Notes under the pieces: model-generated | Seen by the model: the letters and a program-made list of their open reading frames with translations, nothing else | Database searches by the model: none | Told to the model about the DNA's origin: nothing | Shown: piece by piece, positions 27,854 to 34,965 of the stretch | Layout of the letters: every line of letters starts with the position of its first letter | Numbering within the stretch: the first letter of the stretch is position 1 | Source of the DNA: an uncultured Eubacteriales bacterium | GTDB lineage: Bacteria > Bacillota > Clostridia > Christensenellales > CAG-917 | DNA: 34,965 bases | Reading direction: 5' to 3' | Assembly (NCBI GenBank): GCA_900322215.1 | Contig: ONYW01000015.1 | Location: 1-34,965 of the forward strand | Made by a program: the position numbers and the translations under genes

Positions 27854-29629
27854 TTACAGTTTTTCACTTATTGTCTTTGATTTCAGTTTCTTTTGAAGCG
27901 AAGTTATCTCTCTCACTGCCGCTCGCTTTTCGTCCTGATCACTCATAGTGTTGTAGGCGGTTTTTAGATATTCGAGCCTACCCGATATGTATTCGTTTGC
28001 GAGCAATACGAGACAGTCTGCAAAATAGTCCGCCTCTTGTTTGTTGTTAAGTTTCCAGTCGAGATCCAAAATCTTGTTTATCTCCTGATCGTCCTCGACG
28101 TGCGCGTACATCTGCCCGACGCTGAACTTCTCACCTCCGAGGGAGAGCGCATAGTCAAAAATCTCTTGATGCTTCGGATGCGCCAGCCATTCGCGCTTTA
28201 TCTCCGCGAGATTTACGCAGGGCGAATTGTCCATAATCCTGTTCATAACGTAGCGGGAAGATAGCAAGATCGTGTCCTCTTTCTTTTCGACTTCCGCTTC
28301 GTTTTTGTCGTCTTTGATTTTGAAACCGGTTGTCGAAAGCATATCTTCGAGAGTGGATATGGAGACGCGGGATAGCGAGGAAACTCTCTCGAAATACACC
28401 TCTCTCACCGCGCGGTTGTCCACTTCTTTCAACACTCGAAGTGCCGCGCTGACATACTTTGCACGCCCGTCGACCGAACCGAGGTCGTATGCCTTTTCGC
28501 AAAGGGAGAGCTTGTATTCGATGACGGGAAGAGCCTCTTTCATCTTGGCGAGATATGCGTCCGCTCCGCCCTCTCTCACGGTCTCGTCGGGATCTTTGCC
28601 GTCGTCAAGAGAAATGACTTTGACGTTCAAGCCCGCCGCCGAGAGCGGTTCTACGTTCTTGACAGTCGCGTGTCTGCCCGCGTTATCGCCGTCGTAGGAG
28701 ACGTACACGTCGTCGACAAGGCGTTTTAATTCTCTCGCCTGTCCGTCCGTGAGCGCGGTCCCCATGCCCGCGACCGCGTTCTTTATGCCGACTGCGCCGA
28801 GGGATATGACGTCCATATAGCCTTCGACAAGAATAAGTTCTTTATACGCCGCACCGTTCTCCTTTTTGTCGCGCTTTATGAAGTTCACGCCGTACAGCGT
28901 CCTGCTCTTGTCAAAAAGTTGCGTATTCGTGGAGTTTTTATACTTGGCGACGTCCTGCTCGCCGTGGAAGATACGCCCGCCAAAAGCGACCACTTCGCTC
29001 ATGCCGTTCATGATAGGCACGATAACGCGGTTGCCGAACGCATCGCGCGGATTTGTCGCGCTTGCGATGAGTCCGCAGTCAACGAGGTCTTGAAGTTTGT
29101 ACCCCTTGCGGCGGAGATATGCGGGCATACTGTCAAAGTCTATGGACAGCCCGAGTCCGTACCTCTTGGACGTCTCGTCGTTTATGCCGCGAGATGCCAA
29201 ATATTCCCTCGCTTCCTTGCCCTTCTTCTCGTCGAGCAGGTTGTTGCGGTAATACCTCGCCGCGTCGCGCATGAGTTGTTTCAAGACTTCCTTGTGGTCC
29301 TTCTTCTCCTGGTAGTGCGGGTCCATCTTGAACTCGGGGAGAGGCATATTCGCCTTGTCCGCCAAGATCTTCACCGCGTCGAAGAATGACACGGACTCTA
29401 TCTCTTGCACGAACTTCACCACGTCACCCGACGCCCCGCAACCGAAGCAGTGATAATAGGCGGACTGTTGGTTTACGCAAAAAGAAGCCGTCTTCTCATT
29501 GTGGAAAGGACAGCACCCAAAATACCTCCCGCCCTTCTTCGTGAGCGGAACGTAGGTCGACACCACTTCGACTATGTCGTTCTTAAACTTGAGTTCTTCA
29601 AGAAATTCAGGAGTAAACCCTTGCGCCAT
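27854..29629 (-). CDS. dnaG: DNA primase
   Basis: 591 residues, full length. The CHC2 zinc finger has Cys40, His43, Cys61 and Cys64. The TOPRIM core has [13 protein letters not shown] (catalytic Glu) and [14 protein letters not shown] (metal-binding Asp). The C-terminal region (about 440-591) is the DnaB helicase-binding domain. It makes RNA primers for replication. It is the first gene of dnaG-rpoD-trmK-nif3-zinc ribbon, with GAGGAA upstream. The promoter is less clear than others in the window. Confidence 0.98.
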   Translation of the reverse strand: MAQGFTPEFLEELKFKNDIVEVVSTYVPLTKKGGRYFGCCPFHNEKTASFCVNQQSAYYHCFGCGASGDVVKFVQEIESVSFFDAVKILADKANMPLPEFKMDPHYQEKKDHKEVLKQLMRDAARYYRNNLLDEKKGKEAREYLASRGINDETSKRYGLGLSIDFDSMPAYLRRKGYKLQDLVDCGLIASATNPRDAFGNRVIVPIMNGMSEVVAFGGRIFHGEQDVAKYKNSTNTQLFDKSRTLYGVNFIKRDKKENGAAYKELILVEGYMDVISLGAVGIKNAVAGMGTALTDGQARELKRLVDDVYVSYDGDNAGRHATVKNVEPLSAAGLNVKVISLDDGKDPDETVREGGADAYLAKMKEALPVIEYKLSLCEKAYDLGSVDGRAKYVSAALRVLKEVDNRAVREVYFERVSSLSRVSISTLEDMLSTTGFKIKDDKNEAEVEKKEDTILLSSRYVMNRIMDNSPCVNLAEIKREWLAHPKHQEIFDYALSLGGEKFSVGQMYAHVEDDQEINKILDLDWKLNNKQEADYFADCLVLLANEYISGRLEYLKTAYNTMSDQDEKRAAVREITSLQKKLKSKTISEKL

Positions 29630-29755
29630 AATTCCTCATCGCGGAAATATACAACCCTCCGCGAAAAAATTCGTACTAATTATATATACGGCGATTTTTA
29701 GAAAATTCCTAACTTTTTTTGAAAATAATTCATATAATAATAAATTTTATATATA

Positions 29756-29790
29756 AAAAGAGCCCCTTGCCTTTGCAAAGAGCCCTTTGT
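29756..29790 (-). terminator. Terminator after the metalloprotease-Hint gene
   Basis: On the minus strand GCTCTTTGC-AAAG-GCAAGGGGC (29762-29783, with G-T pairs) is followed by TCTTTTT. It separates the AT-rich island from dnaG. Confidence 0.7.
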
Positions 29791-29804
29791 CATAATATCT
29801 TTCT

Positions 29805-32489
29805 CTAACAATTCCAAAAATATGAATATCTATTTATTAATTCTCTAAGCCTATCATATGTAATTAAACCTTTCCCAATAGATACTTTCAAATATTGACC
29901 ATTAAACGCATTAAACACTATTTCTGGGATTGGTATAATCTCATTAAACTCCTCATATGTAAACAAACCATATGTATTAATATCATCTAGCATTGCATTT
30001 TCATCATATTTACTTAATGCTGGGTCTACATCAAAAATATTAATTAACCCATCCATTTCGCCAGGAATTGATAATAAGCCATTTACAAATAAGCATAAAT
30101 GCCCATATGTAACAGGACTCCAAGAAGACGTTATTTCTGTATAATGATTAACTGCAATAAGTTGCACTTCATAACTAATTAGTTCATTATTCTCTCTGCT
30201 TTGTTTTTTAAACCAATGACCTATGTATTGAGATGCATCATCACGCATATAAACATACTGATTTAGGGTAATATCCCACAACGCATGTTCGTCAATAATT
30301 TTCAACTTACTGTGATCTGAAAAAGATAATTCAATTATTTCGTATTCATCTTCTTGCTCGTAATCTAAATACATCAGATTGGCAATATCATAACTTCCTG
30401 TATAAAAATTCCAAACAAGTAATTGTTCATCACCCACCAACGATTCTACCGCTACTTGGCTACCATCAGCCAATGTAATTAGCGTTCCAGCTGCAACGCA
30501 AGACTTTTTCCATTTAGCATACAAAATTCCATTAGGCGCACTATTAATACTACTGTATTTAGTCCCGGAAAAATTAGAGGTGGTATACCATCCTTCAAAT
30601 TTATAGTCTTGTCGCGTTGGATTACTTATATCATTATTTATAGTATTTGATGGATTGTTAATACTTTTTGTAAATGACACAATGTAATTTGTATTTAATG
30701 TGCAACCCCATACTACTGGTCTATTAGAATAATTCCAATTTGTACTCCAAGATGTTGGTGCCACATTATATGATGTATAGATAGTCAAACTATCACATGC
30801 CAAAAATGCATTAGCACCTATATTTGTTACGTTACTATTTATTATTAAATCTGTAACACTAGTATAGGCAAATGCATAAGCTCCAATGTGCGTGACAACT
30901 TCAGGGATATAGTTTATCTTCCCTGCCCTAATAAATGCTCCTTCTCCTATATAGTTCACCGTTTGAGGCAATTTTAAAGTTGCTAAAGAACACGAATCAA
31001 AAGTATAATCTTCTATTCTTGTAACCAAAGTTTGAGACATATTGATATTTGTAAGATTGTTGCAGAATTGAAAAGCTCTATTCCCTATAAAACGAACTGT
31101 ATTAGGTAAAGAAATTCCTGTTAATTGGCTTTGATTCCTAAATGCCATAGCACCAATACCTACTACAGGTTTATTGTCAATAGTTTCAGGAATAGTGATT
31201 ATTCCTCTAAGCGGACTATATGTCCCGGTTATAATCACTTCATTATCGACTGTTTGTGTTAAAAACACTGGCTTAGTGTATGTTTTGTAATCAGAGTAAT
31301 ACCCACCTGTTGTTTGTGAATATGTTTGATATCCAGCTACTGTAACTTTTATCGTTTCACCTGACCAACTTAAAACAGTATCCCATTGTGTTACAGACAA
31401 CTCAATTTGAGTATTATTTGTAGATATACTTAATTCATTATCACCAAATTCACTTATTATCTTAATAGTATAGGAATCATTAGGGAAATAAGTGCTCCCA
31501 CCTTGCCCAAACCACATAAAAACAGGAGGCACAGTAGAAAAGTGTTCGTCAATTGCGGTACTATAATATATTCTAGGAGCAAAATTATAATATGTCAGTA
31601 TTCTACCAAATGGTTCAACATGTTGTGGATAAGTTGAATAAAAATTATTAACAAATTCTGAAAATGTTTTAATATGTCCAGATGTCGTAACATTCCACCA
31701 ACTTTGAAACCCTATTGTAATTGGCTCATCTACTATGTCATCTTCACTGTAGTAGTCATACACATCCCAAAGTACTGCTATAATTGACAATTCGCAGCCA
31801 TCACCTTTCCTAATACTAGTTGTTTCAACATCATAATTTGTAGCCATATTATAAGCGTGGTATATTGTATCACATGTCCCGAATATATTGATCAAGTGAT
31901 TCTTCCAATACTGTTGTGCTATAAAGCTAAATGCGGTTGCCCATCCTTCCGACCATGCCAGTCGCATTCCTTCTATTTTCGCATTAGCATATCCTGGATT
32001 AGCACAATTACATGATGTGTGCTCTTCCAATGCATAATGGTCTATCATACTATTTGAAAAATAATGAGTACCACCCAGAGATTGAATAATGTCTAATTCG
32101 TAAGAAATATGGTGTCCATATTCATGCATAATTACATCCCACGATGCATATGGCTTAGGCATCCCTGTTTCAACTGTCGATGTTTCTGCAATATGAATCA
32201 TATTTGACGAATTATTATAATAACACCCATTTGACGGATATTGTATTGAAACACTAGATGGAGAATGTCCCATCATATTCCAAGCAAAATCTCGCGCAGT
32301 GATAGCTGCTTGAGAAATCTGAAATGCGCGGCCCAACACATAATGCATATTAATACGCATATCTATTGTTGTTGTTGAACCTGTTTCAACGTTCATGTGC
32401 GCCTGATCTGGAGACTGGTAATAATATAAATCTCCATTCGTATTAACGACTGACACATTTCCATCCCCAGCATAAACTTTTATAATTAA
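29805..32489 (-). pseudogene. C-terminal part of a secreted metalloprotease - BspA-like LRR - InlB-type repeat - Hint protein, split by a frameshift
   Basis: The frame is open from 32489. A GTG at 32456 gives 883 residues, numbered here. Order: gluzincin-like protease with HEYGHH (111-116) and a downstream EGWATAF (170-176) likely giving the third zinc ligand; a beta-rich region; LRR_5/BspA-type repeats with IP-TV--IG--AF spacing (about 415-560); an InlB/Flg_new-type repeat ending LYAKWKKS (583-652); a Hint domain from Cys653 (CVAAGTLITLADGSQV) with its His motif in IIDEHALWD; and a 75-residue tail. The signal peptide lies in the other frame, at 32486-32884. Adding one base near 32486-32489 joins them into 1026 residues. 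Base composition is much more AT-rich than its neighbours. It could be a real pseudogene or a sequencing error. Confidence 0.8.
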
Positions 32490-32884
32490 TCATATCCACC
32501 ATTTTCAAGGTCTAAAAGCTGATCTTTATTTTTAAATCCAAATGAATAATTGCCTTCCTGATCTGTATATACAGTGCCGAGATTTTCTGTTATACTTGGT
32601 GTATCATAATCACATATTTTAACCATAACACGCCTCATAGGGTGTACAACATCATAATCATCCACCCATTCAATTTTCCCACTTATATATGTATTCTCTT
32701 CATTTGAGGATGCTTGTTGTTCCTCATTTATTTGAGAAAGATTATTTTGTAATTCTTCATTTGAATTTGCATATGCTGTATTAATTGGGGTAAAACAAAC
32801 CAATAGTACTACTATAGGTAATATGAGAAACAAGCAAATTAGTATTATACAAAGCATATTTCTATGTTCTTTTAAAACTGTCAT
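32486..32884 (-). pseudogene. N-terminal part (signal peptide and carboxypeptidase-regulatory-like domain) of the frameshifted metalloprotease-Hint protein
   Basis: 132 residues: a hydrophobic signal or anchor (about 10-38, ending NTAYA, a plausible signal peptidase site), a Gln/Asn/Glu-rich linker, then the start of a regulatory-like beta domain (YISGKIEWVDD...GTVYTDQEGNYSFGF). It stops at GGYD-TAA, exactly where the next frame opens as LIIKVYAGDGNV, which is how such a domain should continue. AGAGAGG precedes the ATG. The gene follows the upstream lipoprotein by 18 bases, so both share one promoter. Confidence 0.8.
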
Positions 32885-32902
32885 ATTATACCTCTCTTAT
32901 AA

Positions 32903-33454
32903 TTATACATTTGTCAAAATGATTTTATTGTCTTCTATATATTCATATTTTAGATATACACTTAAAATTCCATCGTAACTCTTTACTTCATTTCCCAAAT
33001 AATCTATTCCGACATATGTGCCTTTAATACAAAAACACAATCCTCCCGATTGATGCAGGAATAATTCTTTGGGAATAGTAATACGCTCGTTAAACCAAGC
33101 ATCTGTTATCCTATACTTTTCCGAAACAAAATTTTCATCCACATGTCTTATTTTATATTCTATTGAAGTATCCCAATTAAATCCTGATTTAAATGCGTAA
33201 AAAAACATATCAAACGATGGTATATTGTTCCCGCTTAAATTCTCATGCTCAATATTAGGACTAAAATATCCCCCATAATAAAATATCGGGGAGACATTAT
33301 CAATATCATAACAGTCTTGGTCAATTACACATTTCCCAACATAAATAGGTTGTGGCAAATCATTTATTTCTAAAACCGAACTTTGATTATCACAACTAAT
33401 AAACAGAAAACAATTTAAAAACAAAGTTATTAGAAAAAAACACAACTTTTTCAT
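32903..33454 (-). CDS. Putative lipoprotein of unknown function in the AT-rich island
   Basis: I do not recognise this 183-residue protein. It begins MKKLCFF, then a hydrophobic stretch and FISC with Cys21 as the likely lipid-bearing residue. The mature part is mostly beta-like and rich in Tyr, Asp and Asn. AGGAG lies upstream of the start, and a consensus promoter is within 50 bases. It is the first gene of a two-gene unit with the metalloprotease-Hint protein. It might be a partner, inhibitor or immunity-type protein, but nothing in its sequence proves this. Confidence 0.75.
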   Translation of the reverse strand: MKKLCFFLITLFLNCFLFISCDNQSSVLEINDLPQPIYVGKCVIDQDCYDIDNVSPIFYYGGYFSPNIEHENLSGNNIPSFDMFFYAFKSGFNWDTSIEYKIRHVDENFVSEKYRITDAWFNERITIPKELFLHQSGGLCFCIKGTYVGIDYLGNEVKSYDGILSVYLKYEYIEDNKIILTNV

Positions 33455-33474
33455 TTCATTCTCCTAGCTTAATA

Positions 33475-33503
33475 TTTATAACAAATATTAATCAGTATGT
33501 CAA
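33475..33503 (-). promoter_or_regulatory. SigA-type promoter for the lipoprotein-metalloprotease unit
   Basis: TTGACA (33498-33503), 17 bases and TATAAA (33475-33480) on the minus strand. Confidence 0.85.
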
Positions 33504-33518
33504 TACAAAAAATTAAGG

Positions 33519-33543
33519 TAAAAGCCCACACATTAGTGAGGGC
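33519..33543 (-). terminator. Terminator after the carbohydrate-binding protein gene
   Basis: On the minus strand GCCC-T-CAC-TAAT-GTG-T-GGGC (one T-T mismatch) is followed by TTTTA. Confidence 0.65.
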
Positions 33544-33579
33544 CTTGAGATAATATTATGATTATTGAGTTTTCTAAAC

Positions 33580-33680
33580 ATCACGAAAGTGATATATCGC
33601 AAATCCGCCTGCGGATTTATATCGCGCATCTTGCATATCGCATCACAAAGTGATGTATCGCATTTGCGCCGGCAAATATC
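33580..33680. repeat. Array of five different hairpins joined by a constant 7-base linker ATATCGC
   Basis: Hairpins at 33580-33593 (ATCAC/GTGAT), 33601-33618 (AAATCCGC/GCGGATTT), 33626-33634 (GCA/TGC), 33642-33654 (ATCAC/GTGAT) and 33662-33677 (ATTTGC/GCAAAT). They are separated by ATATCGC at 33594, 33619 and 33635 and by GTATCGC at 33655. The array begins 3 bases past the end of the carbohydrate-binding gene on the minus strand. Confidence 0.8.
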
Positions 33681-33682
33681 AT

Positions 33683-34965
33683 TTATCTCCTTCCGCCGGG
33701 TTGCATTCCGCCAGTTTGACCGGGCATTCCGCCCATGTTTCCGCCTTGTGTGCCAAGGTAGGAGACGGCTTGGGAGAGCGTCACTTCGCCCGCACTTGTG
33801 CCGTTTACGTACACCGTGTAGGTTGCGCCGCTCGTGAGTTTGTCGCTTGAAAGAATGACGGATTGAGAAGTCTTTGCGGTTGTGTGTTCAAGGACAACAC
33901 CGCCGTTTGCGTCTTTGAGTGTGACGGTCGTGCCTGCCGCAAGGGTTGAAGTCGCCTGGTACACGATGACGTTTTGCGCGCTGCCGTTAGACGGTGTTTC
34001 CACCATACCGACTGCGCCGACTGCCACAAGTGTACCGCCGTCCACGACGACGCCCGCTTCCGTGTCGAGTGCGGAGTTGCCGCCGTTTGTCGGACCGTCG
34101 ACGTACACTTCGCCGCCCGAGATGTAAATTGCGTTGTTGCTGTCAATACCATCGCCTTGTGCGTTCACTCTAAGCACACCGCCGCTTATGATGATATAGC
34201 AGTTTTGATTGACGTAGCCCATTTGAGCGTTCGTGCCGTCCGCCGCGTTCAAGCCGTCGTCTTGAGAAGTCAGGGTGATGTCACCGCCTGCGATTTCGAG
34301 TTTTGCAGCCTCGATACCTTCATAGCAGTTGTTTATGACGATTGTGCCGTCTGCTACTTTCAACACTTCTTCTGCGTGAATACCGTCGTCGCCGCTTGTG
34401 ATGTTCAGCGTACCGCCGTTTACAAACAGGTTGCCGTTTGAATGGATCGCGTCGTCGTTTGCGTTGATTGTGATATTTCCGCCCTCGATGACGATTGCAT
34501 AGTAGTCGGCAGTTGTGAGTTCGACCACCTTGACGCCCTCGTCGGTATCTTCGTCCGTCGCATCTTCACGGTCACCTTTTGCAAGTTCGGTTTCAAGCAA
34601 ATCTTCCGTAACTTCGTATTCGAGGCTACCCGCTTTGAGACCTTTGCCGTCCGCATTGTCGCTTGACGTCTCCGTGATTTTGCTCGGAGCGCCGCCGTTT
34701 GTAGTGACGTTTATGTCACCGCTCTTGATATAGAGCAAGTTTGCCGCGCTTATGCCGTCGTCACCGCTCACGATAGTTATATCGCTGTCTTCGACGTAGA
34801 TATATTTGTATGTCACCGCATAAGTTTCTTCAAGGTCGGCATAGTCGATTTCGTTGTCGTTTTGAATGCCGTCCGTGCCTGCCGTGATATTTAGCGTTGC
34901 GCCGAGGAGCACAACTGCGTCGTTTCCGCGGATACCGTGCTTGCCGGCAACGATAGTGAGCGTCG
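33683..34965 (-). CDS. Carbohydrate-binding beta-helix protein (Cthe_2159/DUF4353-like), 5' end beyond window
   Basis: At least 427 codons; the frame is open to the window edge, so the signal peptide and true start are missing. The visible part is a chain of short repeats of the form ITSGDDGIHA/GNITINANDDAIHSNG, about 20-25 residues each, typical of a right-handed parallel beta-helix with calcium-binding Asp residues at turns. Clostridial Cthe_2159-type proteins bind cellulose and acidic pectin sugars at the cell surface. After the helix there is a small beta domain (SAQNVIVYQATSTLAAGTT...) and a Gly/Met/Pro-rich C-terminal tail. Base composition is like the bulk of the window, unlike the island beside it. 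Confidence 0.85.
   Translation of the reverse strand, partial: TLTIVAGKHGIRGNDAVVLLGATLNITAGTDGIQNDNEIDYADLEETYAVTYKYIYVEDSDITIVSGDDGISAANLLYIKSGDINVTTNGGAPSKITETSSDNADGKGLKAGSLEYEVTEDLLETELAKGDREDATDEDTDEGVKVVELTTADYYAIVIEGGNITINANDDAIHSNGNLFVNGGTLNITSGDDGIHAEEVLKVADGTIVINNCYEGIEAAKLEIAGGDITLTSQDDGLNAADGTNAQMGYVNQNCYIIISGGVLRVNAQGDGIDSNNAIYISGGEVYVDGPTNGGNSALDTEAGVVVDGGTLVAVGAVGMVETPSNGSAQNVIVYQATSTLAAGTTVTLKDANGGVVLEHTTAKTSQSVILSSDKLTSGATYTVYVNGTSAGEVTLSQAVSYLGTQGGNMGGMPGQTGGMQPGGRR

Noticed and set aside
29805-32456. Intein in the Hint-domain protein
   Set aside because: No HN splice end followed by host sequence, and no interrupted conserved host domain; a Hint-type terminal domain fits better.
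33580-33680. CRISPR-like array
   Set aside because: The constant part is only 7 bases and the variable parts are palindromes, not spacers.

Overview
The window looks like a chromosomal segment of an uncultured low-to-mid GC Bacillota (Clostridia-like, probably an anaerobe). The evidence is the dnaG-rpoD-trmK-nif3-zinc ribbon order, the infC-rpmI-rplT operon with a leader attenuator, strong SigA-type promoters (TTGACA/T, 17 bp, TATAAT), AGGAGG ribosome sites, Gram-positive-style lipoproteins, DegV, and an ApbE/NusG-II/Gx-transporter set. No 16S or other marker is present, so I name no lineage. Nearly all genes lie on the minus strand. Only a trypsin-like protease and a 44-residue protein are on plus.

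Layout: (1) 0.06-4.8 kb holds a tightly coupled FAD oxidoreductase trio (GlpA-like, Pyr_redox_2, DUF1667) and a ComEC channel protein without the usual nuclease-like domain. (2) 4.9-7.1 kb holds inorganic pyrophosphatase and an M20 peptidase, separated by a hairpin-rich non-coding stretch. (3) 7.26-8.37 kb holds three direct copies of a structured ~110 bp repeat beside six tRNA genes (Leu, Lys, Gln, His, Arg, Gly) in two transcription units. (4) 8.4-11.5 kb is a likely degV-apbE-nusG-II-Gx operon that resembles part of a flavin-based electron transfer system. (5) 11.6-13.7 kb has the plus-strand protease, a minus-strand lipoprotein whose promoter implies a leaderless mRNA, and a small membrane protein. 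(6) 14.0-15.85 kb is nifS-nifU with a structured leader. (7) 16.1-19.0 kb is infC-rpmI-rplT-trmH-yebC. (8) 19.06-21.1 kb is thrS. (9) 21.5-24.5 kb is a GH2 beta-galactosidase. (10) 24.6-29.6 kb is the dnaG-rpoD-trmK-nif3-zinc ribbon operon. (11) 29.75-33.56 kb is a strikingly AT-rich island with a lipoprotein and a large secreted metalloprotease-LRR-Hint protein split by a one-base frameshift. (12) 33.57-34.97 kb has an ordered hairpin array and the 3' part of a beta-helix carbohydrate-binding (Cthe_2159-like) gene that runs off the window.

Most of the window is core machinery: translation, replication priming, sigma factor, Fe-S assembly. The unusual material is the AT-rich metalloprotease/Hint island, and two sets of intergenic hairpin elements in which stems change sequence while pairing and linkers are kept.
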